Shown in pieces: positions 33,478 through 44,013 of a DNA stretch of 64,000 nt (position 1 is its first letter; the number at the start of each line of letters is the position of its first letter). The stretch covers positions 1 through 64,000 of the forward strand of contig NZ_BJED01000018.1 of assembly GCF_005405485.1 (NCBI RefSeq), written 5' to 3'. The stretch comes from Enterococcus hulanensis (GTDB taxonomy: Bacteria; Bacillota; Bacilli; Lactobacillales; Enterococcaceae). Both the position numbers and the translations under genes were made by a program. The notes beneath the pieces were generated by a model, which worked only from the letters and a program-made list of their open reading frames with translations, made no database searches and had not been told where the DNA came from.

Positions 33478-34020
33478 GTGAAAATGAAGGAAGTTGTGAA
33501 GACGATTCTTATGTATGTCGTAATGATCGTTGCGGTTATTGCGTTGCGACATTATGTATTTACGCCTGTCGAGGCGATCGGAGACTCGATGAAACCGACT
33601 TTAAACGATGGTGAGCGAATGTTTGGTCTGAAGCATACTGATATCGAACGATTCGATATCGTGACTTTTCCAGCGCCTGACGATCCGGGCAGAGATTATG
33701 TCAAACGTGTGATTGGTTTACCGGGAGATACAGTAGCTTATAAAAATGATCAGCTTTATATCAATGGAAAGAAATATGATGAACCTTATTTGGATGAGTA
33801 CAAAGCTAATTTGACGGATGGTCAACCATTAACCAATGATTTTGATCTGCAGCATTTGTTTGGATACGAAAAAGTTCCAGCTGGACAGCTGTTTGTTTTA
33901 GGCGATAATCGGCGGATATCAAAAGACGGCCGCATTATCGGTATGATCAATCAAAAGGATATTTTAACCAATGTAAAATTTGTTTTCTGGCCGATCAACC
34001 GGATCGGTACCGTAGAATAA
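33478..34020 (+). CDS. lepB: Type I signal peptidase (second copy)
   Basis: 180 residues. One membrane segment (about 8-24), catalytic Ser37 in 'AIGDSMKPTL', catalytic Lys76 in 'YVKRVIGLPGD' and the late box 'LGDNRRISKDGRIIG', where the usual DSR is DGR. It keeps the canonical GDNR that the copy at 413-991 lacks, so this looks like the housekeeping signal peptidase. The start is GTG, 8 bp after AAGGAGG; an in-frame ATG two codons later is too far. Monocistronic with its own terminator. Confidence 0.93.
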   Translation: MKMKEVVKTILMYVVMIVAVIALRHYVFTPVEAIGDSMKPTLNDGERMFGLKHTDIERFDIVTFPAPDDPGRDYVKRVIGLPGDTVAYKNDQLYINGKKYDEPYLDEYKANLTDGQPLTNDFDLQHLFGYEKVPAGQLFVLGDNRRISKDGRIIGMINQKDILTNVKFVFWPINRIGTVE

Positions 34021-34022
34021 TA

Positions 34023-34057
34023 AAAACGCCCTCTTCTGAAAATGAAGAGGGCGTTTT
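34023..34057. terminator. Bidirectional terminator
   Basis: AAAACGCCCTCTTC / GAAGAGGGCGTTTT, a perfect 14-bp stem with a 7-nt loop between two convergent genes. Confidence 0.92.
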
Positions 34058-34060
34058 GCT

Positions 34061-35437
34061 TTACTGATGTGCTTGTACTTTTTGATAGACTTTTTTAGTA
34101 ACTGTGGAATCGGTATTAGTATAATAATAATCTCGTTTCTTTGTTGAGATTTTTAAGATCGGCTTGGACTGATGATTCACAAAAAGGGTAGCGGCTTTAC
34201 CGTCAACTTTAAAACTTCCAATTGCGTAATTATCTGTCGCAAGACCATTAATCTTCATTCCGGCGGTTGGCATTTTATCAATCAAGGCTACGTTTTCGAT
34301 GGCATCATAATTGATTGTTTGTTTCCGATAGAAGGGACCATCTAAACTGATATTTTCCTGCTTTACTTCATAAGTTAGCGGATCAGGACGATAATCCAAA
34401 ATGTACAAGGGCACGACCACAATTAACATGGATGCGATCAATACGACAGGAATTAGTCCGATGAATATTTTCCCGCCAACTCTTGCTAAATTTGTTGTTA
34501 TATTAAGGCCAATACGATCAGGGAGCATCAAACGACGATCATTCGGATTATAGTAAAAGCCATAACGCCAGTAATAGTCATCACCGGCATAGCGGAAGCT
34601 TGGTGTCTGAGCCAATAATTGATCTTGCTTGCTGCGCAAGCGGAGCAGCCACCATAAAGTAAAGCCGCAGAAAATGAAAACCAGCAAAAATTCTGCAATC
34701 ATTAGGATTTCAAAAAAGCGATCACTGATATTCATCGTTAATAATGGAAGATAAACAATTAGATTAACAAAGAAACTTGTTGCCGCCATAAAGGCTGACC
34801 AATAAAATTTTGTCAGATCATTGTATTGGCGATTGATCGTAGAATCATTTGTCAAAGCTCGTACTGGCATTCGACTGATCATCCACCAGCCTAAGATGAA
34901 CAACGCTAAAGTAATTCCGCAAGCGGATAATAAAATCCAAGTCAAACTTTCCATACCTTGTTGATGAAGTATGAACGTCAATACAATCAACACTCCAAGT
35001 GAAAGAGCAAACCACCAAGGAGAAACTAATTTTCGATTTTTTTCAAGCACAAGTTTTGTATCGACCTGAATCGGTTGCTCTGTTAATTGCCAGTTATTAT
35101 CGACGATCAATTGGTGACCTTTTCGAATATAACGAATCTGCAACAGATAACCTGCACCGATTGTGATATATATAAGGACAAAGAAAAGCATCATAAAGAT
35201 CGAGTCCTTCATAGGGATCAGCAGACTTAAATCTAAAACAGTTAATACGCCTGCTAATTGAAATTGGCGCTTCCGATAATTCTTTCGAAAAGCCAGCACA
35301 CGTGGATCATCGATTTTATCCGCTGGGAAGGTATTTTCCACGATTACATAGTTATGAGGCTTGGCCGCTAAAGAATTGGTAAATGCCATGATGAAGTTGC
35401 AAAAAATCAATATACCTAAAATAAGAGGTGATAGCAT
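34061..35437 (-). CDS. Multi-pass membrane protein with DUF5808/DUF1648-like parts
   Basis: 458 residues with about nine membrane segments. The central 'DYYWRYGFYYNPNDRRLMLPDRIG' block is typical of DUF5808, found in membrane proteins encoded with YtrA-type GntR regulators; the early 'PHNYVIVENTFP' region resembles the DUF1648 class. It ends in a soluble PH-like beta domain ('IENVALIDKMP', 'YAIGSFKVDG', 'DYYYTNTD'). The ATG shares its A with the stop of the GntR gene (TGATG), so translation is coupled. Such pairs are linked to cell-envelope stress in related bacteria, but no function is proven here. Confidence 0.75.
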   Translation of the reverse strand: MLSPLILGILIFCNFIMAFTNSLAAKPHNYVIVENTFPADKIDDPRVLAFRKNYRKRQFQLAGVLTVLDLSLLIPMKDSIFMMLFFVLIYITIGAGYLLQIRYIRKGHQLIVDNNWQLTEQPIQVDTKLVLEKNRKLVSPWWFALSLGVLIVLTFILHQQGMESLTWILLSACGITLALFILGWWMISRMPVRALTNDSTINRQYNDLTKFYWSAFMAATSFFVNLIVYLPLLTMNISDRFFEILMIAEFLLVFIFCGFTLWWLLRLRSKQDQLLAQTPSFRYAGDDYYWRYGFYYNPNDRRLMLPDRIGLNITTNLARVGGKIFIGLIPVVLIASMLIVVVPLYILDYRPDPLTYEVKQENISLDGPFYRKQTINYDAIENVALIDKMPTAGMKINGLATDNYAIGSFKVDGKAATLFVNHQSKPILKISTKKRDYYYTNTDSTVTKKVYQKVQAHQ

Positions 35438-35811
35438 CAAACGTCATCCTTTCCAAAACTTGTCAAAATCTTTTGAACTTTTTCTTGAACGGCTTTTTCA
35501 TTAGGTTCCGACAAGTAAAGTTCAGCCAACAGCAAGGTCAAATTTTCTACACTTGTCTTCTTAGAGGAGACAGGCAGCGGGGCGACTAATGTTCCTTTGC
35601 GTCGATCGGTAATCAAGTAGCCTTCTTCACGCAATTGCTGATAGCCCTTTGAAACAGTCATCGTATTCACACCTAATTCATCTGCAAATTGCCGGACTGT
35701 TGGTAGTTGTTCGCCTGGTTTCAACTCGCCTTGAGCGATGCCGATAATGATCTGCTTTCGCAACTGGAGATAGATCGGTTCCTCAGAATGAGGATCAATT
35801 TCTAAAATCAT
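35437..35811 (-). CDS. GntR-family regulator, YtrA subfamily
   Basis: 124 residues: an N-terminal winged helix ('EPIYLQLRKQIIIGIAQGELKPGEQLPTVRQFADELGVN' pattern) and only about 50 further residues, the short C-terminal region characteristic of the YtrA group. It most likely represses its own two-gene operon with the membrane protein. The ribosome site AAAGGAGGA is strong. The divergent mnmA gene lies 180 bp away. Confidence 0.9.
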   Translation of the reverse strand: MILEIDPHSEEPIYLQLRKQIIIGIAQGELKPGEQLPTVRQFADELGVNTMTVSKGYQQLREEGYLITDRRKGTLVAPLPVSSKKTSVENLTLLLAELYLSEPNEKAVQEKVQKILTSFGKDDV

Positions 35812-35977
35812 TTACTTGTCCTCCTTTGTATTGCTTATATTAATACAAATGATACAAAAAGGCAAATAAAGTTTTTTCGAAGAATTATCTATCGAAAATT
35901 TAAGATTTATGTTGTATAATTCGTCATACTGAAAAGTTGCGACCTTCAAATCGTAGAGTTTTCGGAATCTATATTGA

Positions 35978-37111
<1,134 letters not shown>

Positions 37112-37120
37112 ATAGTGTTA

Positions 37121-37162
37121 AAAGACTGGGATTGCTTTGTTTAGAGCAATCCCAGTCTTTTT
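37121..37162 (+). terminator. Terminator of mnmA
   Basis: AAAGACTGGGATTGCT / AGCAATCCCAGTCTTT, a perfect 16-bp stem followed by TTTTT. Confidence 0.95.
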
Positions 37163-37285
37163 GCCTTTCATACATATTTACAGAAAATTCTTGAAAATTA
37201 AAATGATTCTCTTTACATGCTCATGGAATTGTGGGAATATACTAATTAAATATTTATTATAATTTGAAGAGAGTTGGGTGAGGTT

Positions 37286-39031
37286 ATGAATGGTGTTGTT
37301 CTATTAGTATTTGCTATTATTTGTTTTGTCGCGGCCTATTTTATTTATTCCCGTTGGTTGGAGAAAAAATGGGGGATTAATCCTAAGGCTGTGACGCCTG
37401 CGGTCGCTATGGAAGATGGCGATGATTATGTTCCTGAACCGGCTTTTGTGGTTTTTAGTCATCAGTTTTCATCGATCACTGGTGCGGGGCCCGTGACAGG
37501 TCCAATCATCGCGGCGATGTTTGGCTGGTTGCCGGCATTTTTATGGATTTTATTTGGTGGAATTTTCTTCGGAGCTGTCCATGACTTTGGTGCGTTGTAT
37601 GCTTCAGTCAAGAATGAAGGAAAATCAATCGGTCTGATTATTGAAAAATATATCGGCAAGCTTGGTAAAAAGCTGTTTCTATTGTTTTGCTGGCTGTTTG
37701 CTCTTTTAGTTATCGCTGCGTTTGGCGATATCGTGGCGACAACTTTTAATGGTTTGACGCCAGATGTACCGGCGGCAGTAAATACGGCAAATGCTTCAGC
37801 GGCTTCGATCTCGATGTTGTTCATCGTTTCTGCTGTGTTAGTCGGCTTTTTCATGAAAAAGGTTCATTTAAAAGGAATTGCCATGCATGTTTTTGGGATC
37901 GCGGTTTTATTAGTGACACTTGCTGTTGGTATTATGTTTCCGATTTTTGCAGATAAGCAGACTTGGTTATTGATCGTATTTGCTTATCTATTCCTAGCTT
38001 CGGTCATGCCGATTTGGTTATTGATGGCTCCTCGGGATTTTCTTAGCACTTACATGCTGCTGGGGATGATCATCGCTGCTGTTTTAGGGCTTTTAGTAGA
38101 AGCGCCAATGGTTGAGTTGAATGCCTTTAATGGTTTTGCTGTACAAGATGCGACTGGCAATGTGAAATATTTATTCCCGATTTTATTCATTACAGTTGCC
38201 TGCGGTGCGGTTTCTGGTTTCCATAGTTTGGTCTCTTCGGGAACATCATCAAAACAGGTAACGAATGAAAAGCATATGCGTCCGATTAGTTACGGAGCGA
38301 TGATGTGTGAATGTGTGTTAGCGGTCGTTGCTTTGGTAGTTGCAGGTGCGGTTGCAAAAAATGGGCAATTGCCGGCAGGAACACCGTTTCAAATTTTTTC
38401 TGGTTCAGTTGCAGGCTTCTTAACAAAATTTGGTTTGCCGTTGAACATTGCACAAGCCTTCATGACGATGTGTGTCTCAGCGTTGGCACTGACTTCGTTG
38501 GATTCAGTTGCTCGTATCGGTCGGATGTCGCTGCAGGAATTCTTCTATGAAGAAGGCGTGGAGCAAAAAGGTTTGGCAAAATTACTAACGAATAAATATG
38601 TGGCGACCATAGTTACTTTAGGTGTAGGATTTGTTTTAGCGCTTGGCGGTTACAACAGCGTTTGGCCTTTATTCGGTTCAGCGAACCAATTGTTAGCTGC
38701 GATGGTGATGATCGCTGTAGCAGTGTATATGAAGACCTCTAAAAAATCTGGTGTCATGTTCTATATTCCGATGGGGATCATGTTAGCTGTGACCTTTACA
38801 GCGTTAGGGATGTCGATTTACGGATTAGTAACGAAGTTGATTAATGCAACGCAATATCTAGTAACCATTCCGGCAGTTCCAGCCGCAGGACAATTTGTCT
38901 TCTTATCAGATGGCTTGCAGCTAGTTTTCGCCTTCTTATTATTAGGTCTTGGCTTAATGGTAGCGACTAAATGTTTACGTTCTTTATTTAATGTAGAAAC
39001 TGAAAATTCTGAAGAAGTTATCGCAGAATAA
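37286..39031 (+). CDS. cstA: Carbon starvation CstA-family transporter
   Basis: 581 residues, about 16 membrane segments. 'FSSITGAGPVTGPIIAAMFGWLP' near the start, 'SGFHSLVSSGTSSKQV' in the middle and 'GGYNSVWPLFGSANQLLAAM' late are CstA signatures. Family members import peptides or pyruvate. The ATG follows GGGTGAGG by about 4 bp; an upstream alternative overlaps the ribosome site. A LytTR/GHKL two-component system follows 150 bp downstream, a pairing reminiscent of the pyruvate transporter BtsT with BtsSR in enterobacteria. Confidence 0.92.
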   Translation: MNGVVLLVFAIICFVAAYFIYSRWLEKKWGINPKAVTPAVAMEDGDDYVPEPAFVVFSHQFSSITGAGPVTGPIIAAMFGWLPAFLWILFGGIFFGAVHDFGALYASVKNEGKSIGLIIEKYIGKLGKKLFLLFCWLFALLVIAAFGDIVATTFNGLTPDVPAAVNTANASAASISMLFIVSAVLVGFFMKKVHLKGIAMHVFGIAVLLVTLAVGIMFPIFADKQTWLLIVFAYLFLASVMPIWLLMAPRDFLSTYMLLGMIIAAVLGLLVEAPMVELNAFNGFAVQDATGNVKYLFPILFITVACGAVSGFHSLVSSGTSSKQVTNEKHMRPISYGAMMCECVLAVVALVVAGAVAKNGQLPAGTPFQIFSGSVAGFLTKFGLPLNIAQAFMTMCVSALALTSLDSVARIGRMSLQEFFYEEGVEQKGLAKLLTNKYVATIVTLGVGFVLALGGYNSVWPLFGSANQLLAAMVMIAVAVYMKTSKKSGVMFYIPMGIMLAVTFTALGMSIYGLVTKLINATQYLVTIPAVPAAGQFVFLSDGLQLVFAFLLLGLGLMVATKCLRSLFNVETENSEEVIAE

Positions 39032-39036
39032 GCAAT

Positions 39037-39066
39037 AAAACGACTCTTAAAGGGGTCGTTTTTTTT
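39037..39066 (+). terminator. Terminator of cstA
   Basis: AAAACGAC / GTCGTTTT arms around a short loop, with the T run TTTTTTTT. Confidence 0.8.
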
Positions 39067-39180
39067 GCCTTTTGACAAAGCGGGGAAAATATCTATGGAG
39101 CTTCTTGTTTATTCGAAACGGATGAAGGATACTAGTTAAAAGGGCTTTAACGCTTAAAAAAAAAGGAAATGGAGAGAAGA

Positions 39181-39900
39181 ATGAATATAGCTATCTGCGA
39201 TGATAATCCCAAAATGGTCGGTCAAATTGAAAACCTATTATTATCGTTTTTTGAAAATGATCCCAATCAATTTAATTACGAAGCTTTTCTTTCTGGAGAA
39301 TCACTAGTGGAACACTTAACTAACAGTGTGTCTTCGTTTCAAATCTATTTGTTAGATGTGGAAATGAAATCGTTAGATGGGTTTGATGTGGCGCGTGCGA
39401 TTAGAGAAAAGGATCAGCAGGCCATCATCATCTTTATTACCAGTCATGTAGAGTTGATGCCTGAGGCTTTTGAAGTTAATGCTTTTCATTATCTGATCAA
39501 ACCAGTAGACGAGATCAAGGTTAAACAAGTCTTAACAAAGGCCTTGGAGCAATTGACGTTACGGAAAATGATCCTCCAATTTACGATTCAGAAAAAAGTT
39601 CACACCGTCTATTTAGGAGAGGTCGAATACTTTGAGAGTATGAAACGAAAAATGATCATTCATTTGAAGAGTGGGGAAGAATACGAATACTATGGAACGA
39701 TGAAAGAGGTCATTGATAAAGTATCTCCGCAATTATTTACACAGATTCACAATTCTTTTGTGATCAACATGGATTATGTTCAAGTAAAGAGCGGAGAAAC
39801 GATTGTGATGCAATCAGGACGAGAAATTGCCATCACTAAAAAATTCCATCAAACCTTTCAACGCGCCTATCGAAATTATGTATTGATGAGGACAAAATAA
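39181..39900 (+). CDS. LytTR-family response regulator (AgrA-like)
   Basis: 239 residues. The receiver domain carries the acidic pair in 'AICDDNPK', the phospho-acceptor Asp in 'IYLLDVEMKSLDGF' and the Lys in 'YLIKPVDE'. The C-terminal LytTR DNA-binding domain runs from about 135 ('VYLGEVEYFESMKRKMIIHL', 'FTQIHNSFVINMDYV'). The ATG follows GGAGAG; an upstream alternative has no site. The stop overlaps the kinase start in TAATG. Confidence 0.93.
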   Translation: MNIAICDDNPKMVGQIENLLLSFFENDPNQFNYEAFLSGESLVEHLTNSVSSFQIYLLDVEMKSLDGFDVARAIREKDQQAIIIFITSHVELMPEAFEVNAFHYLIKPVDEIKVKQVLTKALEQLTLRKMILQFTIQKKVHTVYLGEVEYFESMKRKMIIHLKSGEEYEYYGTMKEVIDKVSPQLFTQIHNSFVINMDYVQVKSGETIVMQSGREIAITKKFHQTFQRAYRNYVLMRTK

Positions 39901-41207
39901 TGACCTTTAGCGGATTATTCGAACTTATCAAATCAGTGAATGACATCTTTATTATGAGTGTATTTTTTTCATGCTATTTGCCAGCACGGTCCATTGACTA
40001 TTGGCAGAAACACAAGTTAAAAGGTCTTTTCGCTGTATTAATTGTAATAACGGCATATCTAATAAGAAACATCAGTCCAATGTATTTGTCATTTGGCTCC
40101 TTCTATATGCTGGTTAACGTTGCAACATACATTTTTTTAATGTACAGCATTGGTTATTTCTTTTTTAAAGGACAAGCGGTGACAAAGCTATTATTGATTT
40201 TTCTCTCAATGATTCTGGTGCTGTTTTTTGATTTTCTGGTCTATTGGATCATTCAGAATCTTTTTGCGGTAAATTATTTTGCTTCGAATCAATTATCCTA
40301 TGCTTATGGAGGAATATTTGCCAGTCAGTTTATCCAACTGATTGCGGTTTTTCTTTTACGGGCTAAACGGAAAGCTCCGATAGGTATCAACGGGAAAAAC
40401 AGCTTCTATTTATTACAAGTTTTGATTCCTTTTATGACAAGCTTGTTTTTTATTATTTACCCGATTTTTGTTGAGCAGCAGGCACAAGATGATGATGTGC
40501 GTTTTTTCATGGTTGTCTTACTATTTACAGTGATCAATTTGGTTCATTTCCTCATTCTTGAGATTCACCAGAAGCTGGAAAAAGAAAACTACGAAAATCT
40601 TTTTCTAGTTCAGGAGTTTGCCCATCGCGAGGAATATTATCAGCAGATGGAAAATCATCAAACCAAAATACGTGCGATTCGTCATGATTTAAAGAATCAA
40701 TTGCTGACGCTGGTTGCTGACAGTCATGAGTCGGAATCCCAGATTGAAAAATTATTAGGCGAAATTATCAAGGAAGAAGCCAGTCAGTTTACTCAAAATA
40801 GCGGCATCAATCAATTATTAAGCAATAAGTATCAGCGAGCACAGGAAAGCAATATCCAAACCAGCTTTGAAGTAAAGGTCCCCGCCGAGATGAATTTTGA
40901 AATGCGGGATTTAGGAGCGTTGATTGGAAATGCCATTGATAATGCGATCGAGGCTTGCCAAAGGTCTTCACAGGAACGGTGGATCGATTTGAAATTGATT
41001 TATTTTAATCATATGTTGTTGCTGGAAATCGAAAATAGTACGGCAGAACAGGTGACCGATTTTAAAACACAAAAGAAAAAGGCGTTTGAACATGGCTTTG
41101 GGGTTAAAAGTATTCAAGCAATCACAGAAAAATACCAAGGCGACATGCTTTATGAAGCAAAGAAAACCTCCTTTCGGTTAGAATTATCGATCTGGGAACC
41201 GAATTAG
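39900..41207 (+). CDS. GHKL sensor histidine kinase (AgrC-like)
   Basis: 435 residues. About six N-terminal membrane segments (to residue 220), a coiled linker, the His in 'IRAIRHDLKNQLLTL' and an ATPase domain with 'GALIGNAIDNAIEA' (N box) and 'GFGVKSIQAITEKY' (G box). The layout is that of AgrC/ComD-type peptide sensors or other GHKL kinases. No agrB/agrD-like or peptide-exporter genes lie nearby, so the signal is unknown. It is translationally coupled to the regulator. Confidence 0.9.
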   Translation: MTFSGLFELIKSVNDIFIMSVFFSCYLPARSIDYWQKHKLKGLFAVLIVITAYLIRNISPMYLSFGSFYMLVNVATYIFLMYSIGYFFFKGQAVTKLLLIFLSMILVLFFDFLVYWIIQNLFAVNYFASNQLSYAYGGIFASQFIQLIAVFLLRAKRKAPIGINGKNSFYLLQVLIPFMTSLFFIIYPIFVEQQAQDDDVRFFMVVLLFTVINLVHFLILEIHQKLEKENYENLFLVQEFAHREEYYQQMENHQTKIRAIRHDLKNQLLTLVADSHESESQIEKLLGEIIKEEASQFTQNSGINQLLSNKYQRAQESNIQTSFEVKVPAEMNFEMRDLGALIGNAIDNAIEACQRSSQERWIDLKLIYFNHMLLLEIENSTAEQVTDFKTQKKKAFEHGFGVKSIQAITEKYQGDMLYEAKKTSFRLELSIWEPN

Positions 41208-41321
41208 CTGCGAGTTGTTACACAAAAAAGGGTCATTCGTTACATTTTGCAAAGAAACTTCTTTTTTCCTCCTATACTAAAGTCAGTTAGTAAATGACAG
41301 AAAAACAGGAGGAATAAAAAC

Positions 41322-42176
41322 ATGATGAAGAATACAGTATCAGTAGAAGAAAAAGGGTATAAGCCGGGGAAATTTTTTGGATGGGTGTTTTTGATTACTT
41401 GGGGCAGTTGGTTGATTGCAGCATATCTAAGCTATAATCATCCTGATCCAAATTTTTACTCGATCTTTTTAATCCCGGGGTTGTTTGCGCCAGTACTGGT
41501 TACGATCGCATTTATCGCGATGCCGAAAAATCGTTTGATTCGGAAAGATTTCTTTCAACGCCTTTTCGATATGAAGAAAATAAATCTAGCGCCATTAGTA
41601 AAAATTTGTTTGATTATGGGCTCATCGGTAGTAGCAGCTATTCTTATCTCAGTTCTATTCGGCGGTTCAATCAATCAGCTGCAATTGTCAGAGGACTTTA
41701 AGTTTTCAGCGGGCTCGATTCCCGTTTTGATGGTGATGATTATCGCGCCTGTACTAGAAGAAATTGGTTGGAGAGGTTACGGTGTTGATGCGTTGTTGAG
41801 TCGTTTCAATCTCCTTACTGGTTCTTTGATGTTCGGCTTCTTATGGTCAATTTGGCATTTGCCGCTAGTATTTGTTAAAAATTACTCGATGAATCTTTTG
41901 TTACAAGAAAATGTTTGGTTTGCAGTCAATTATTTTGTCAGTATCATTCCTTTGGGGATCATATTAAATTGGCTGTATGTTAAGAGCAACCGCAGCACGT
42001 TAGCGTTGATCATTTTCCATATCTTCTTGAATTTCATGCAGACATCAACGCAAATGACCGAATGGACGAGCTGTATTCAAACAGTGGTTATCATTAGTAT
42101 TGCTGGCTTGATCGTTCTTACGAATAAGGAACTCTTTTTCCCGAGCTTAAAGGTTTATTCAGAAATTAAAGCATAA
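41322..42176 (+). CDS. CPBP-family intramembrane metalloprotease
   Basis: 284 residues with seven or eight membrane segments. The family motifs EExxxR ('EEIGWRGYG'), FxxxH ('GFLWSIWHLP') and HxxxN ('IFHIFLNFM') are all intact, so it should be active. Relatives include CAAX proteases and bacteriocin self-immunity proteins. The ribosome site is AGGAGG. It lies 114 bp after the two-component system and is a plausible target of it. A TATACT -10-like hexamer sits about 45 bp upstream. Confidence 0.9.
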   Translation: MMKNTVSVEEKGYKPGKFFGWVFLITWGSWLIAAYLSYNHPDPNFYSIFLIPGLFAPVLVTIAFIAMPKNRLIRKDFFQRLFDMKKINLAPLVKICLIMGSSVVAAILISVLFGGSINQLQLSEDFKFSAGSIPVLMVMIIAPVLEEIGWRGYGVDALLSRFNLLTGSLMFGFLWSIWHLPLVFVKNYSMNLLLQENVWFAVNYFVSIIPLGIILNWLYVKSNRSTLALIIFHIFLNFMQTSTQMTEWTSCIQTVVIISIAGLIVLTNKELFFPSLKVYSEIKA

Positions 42177-42180
42177 GAAA

Positions 42181-42213
42181 AAATCATCGTCTGATTCCGA
42201 CGATGATTTTTTT
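42181..42213. terminator. Bidirectional terminator
   Basis: AAATCATCGTC / GACGATGATTT, a perfect 11-bp stem and 7-nt loop, followed by TTTTT, between convergent genes. Confidence 0.93.
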
Positions 42214-42444
42214 CTATGCAAGACTTTGGGCGAAATGCGCCATTGCAACTTTTACTTCATTTAATTTTTCAGGTTTGATCAGAGGGAATAGTTTTTCTTG
42301 GAGTTTTTTAAACTCCTGTAGGCTTAGTGCCTCAGTTTCTTGATCCGCAAAACTTTTGACCAAAATCGCCTTTGCTTCCTCTTCTTTTCCTTCAATCGTG
42401 TTGTTTAGGAAAAAGTCTAAAAACTTTAATTGTCCTTCGAACAT
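42214..42444 (-). CDS. Small hypothetical protein
   Basis: 76 residues, soluble and helical ('FLDFFLNNTIEGKEEEAKAILVKSF', 'PEKLNEVKVAMAHFAQSLA'). Not recognised. I prefer the internal ATG because an AGAAGTG site lies about 6 bp upstream of it; an upstream ATG (nine codons earlier) has no ribosome site. It stands alone between terminators and the MFS exporter gene. Confidence 0.6.
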   Translation of the reverse strand: MFEGQLKFLDFFLNNTIEGKEEEAKAILVKSFADQETEALSLQEFKKLQEKLFPLIKPEKLNEVKVAMAHFAQSLA

Positions 42445-42521
42445 GTTGTTCACTTCTTTCATTAGAATCATTTATTAGTATAAAAAATTAACGAGGAAGT
42501 TGCCATCAATAAGACTTGAAA

Positions 42522-43769
42522 TCAGTGAGTTTGCTGTGTCGAATGATATTTCTCAGCGATTTCCTTCGTATTGCGGTGCACCAGCAGGTAATTAGTCAAA
42601 ACCAATGCTGAGGTTGAGACAAAGACGCCGCGATAACCAAAGATCGATGAAACGCTGGAACCGATCATAGGACCCACAACATTTCCGGCTGCTTGGAAGG
42701 ATTGATTATAGCTGAAAATTCTTCCGGCAGCTGCTTGCGGTGAATATTTTGTGATCAAGGCTTGAACAGCTGGTAAGAGACAAGCGTCAGAAATGCCGAC
42801 TAAAAACCGTAAAAAGGCCAATTGCCAGACATTGGTCACAATTGCCATCGGCAAGAAGACCAGCATTGCAAAGATCAAACCGATACCTAAAACTTTTTCG
42901 CTGCCGATTCGGTCGCCGAGACGGCCAAAGCGCGGTGCCGCGATCAAGGTTGCAATACCAGGGATTGACGCGATGATGCCGCTGACTAACGTAATGTTGC
43001 CATGATTGTGCATCAATTGCCGGATGTATAAGCTGATGATTGGACTGATCGAGTTATTCGAGGCTTGGATGATCAAGGTCGTAACGAACATACCGATGAC
43101 TACGTGCGGGTATTTTAAACTATGAAAAATTTCTTTTGCGGGAAGCATATCTTTCTTCTCAACAGGGGTAAACTCTTCGTGGACAAAGATCAAACTGAGC
43201 AGAAAAACTAAGAATAGAATACTGCCGGTGATAAAGAAAGTTAGACGGTAACCAAAAATCGAGGCGGTCACGCCGCCTACTAGAGGACCTAGCAAGTTGC
43301 CAGTTACTGCACCGGTCGCCAGAGTTCCGAGGACTTGTCCGCTTTTTTCTCGCGGAGTACCTGTCGCAACTAAGGCCGTTGCGTTGCTGATATAGCCTGA
43401 AAAAACACCTTGAAGCAAACGCAGACCAATCAATTGATACACATTTCCGACAGTGCCCATCAAACTAATAACAATCGCCATTCCAAGAGAAGCGCGCAGA
43501 AGCATCAGTTTGCGCCCTTTTTGATCGGCTAATCGACCCCATAAAGGAGAAACGATTGCGGTGATCAAGAAAGTGGAGGAAAAAGTAATCCCGCTCCAAA
43601 AGTTTAGCTGCTGATTACTGTAGCTGCCCAAAGTATCTATGTATAAGGACATAAAGGGCATGACGAGGCTAAAACCGATACCAGCCATAAAAGTACCAAA
43701 CCAAAGAACGATCAAATTCTTTTGCCAAGTGGGACGTGGTTGAAATAATTTATTCTTGATTTTACTCAA
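42522..43769 (-). CDS. MFS multidrug efflux transporter (DHA1/PmrA-like)
   Basis: 415 residues, about 12 membrane segments. Motif A is 'GRLADQKGRKLM' and the antiporter motif C 'TGNLLGPLVGG' lies in TM5, so it is a proton-drug antiporter of the DHA1 type, closest in style to PmrA. The start is TTG with AGAAGG about 10 bp upstream; no ATG is usable. Its substrate range is unknown. Confidence 0.85.
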   Translation of the reverse strand: MSKIKNKLFQPRPTWQKNLIVLWFGTFMAGIGFSLVMPFMSLYIDTLGSYSNQQLNFWSGITFSSTFLITAIVSPLWGRLADQKGRKLMLLRASLGMAIVISLMGTVGNVYQLIGLRLLQGVFSGYISNATALVATGTPREKSGQVLGTLATGAVTGNLLGPLVGGVTASIFGYRLTFFITGSILFLVFLLSLIFVHEEFTPVEKKDMLPAKEIFHSLKYPHVVIGMFVTTLIIQASNNSISPIISLYIRQLMHNHGNITLVSGIIASIPGIATLIAAPRFGRLGDRIGSEKVLGIGLIFAMLVFLPMAIVTNVWQLAFLRFLVGISDACLLPAVQALITKYSPQAAAGRIFSYNQSFQAAGNVVGPMIGSSVSSIFGYRGVFVSTSALVLTNYLLVHRNTKEIAEKYHSTQQTH

Positions 43770-44013
43770 ACTAAAAAAGGCCTTCTTTCAGAAAAAATGA
43801 GAATTTCAAAAAACAATTTTCATTATAACTCTCTTAAGGACCATGTAAAATTATGCTGCTTTGTGTTAGGATATTATTAAGAAAAAAGCAATATTTTTCT
43901 GCAAATTTTTTGCGGTTATCTAATTTTTTCTTGAACTTGTATCAGCCAGAAACAATTTTCTTGAATTTTTCTTTCATGATACTTATGATTGAGATGGAAA
44001 GAAGGGTAGCGGG

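Noticed and set aside
39181-41207. Complete agr-type quorum-sensing locus
   Set aside because: Only the AgrA/AgrC-like pair is present; no AgrB membrane peptidase or AgrD-type propeptide could be found on either strand nearby.
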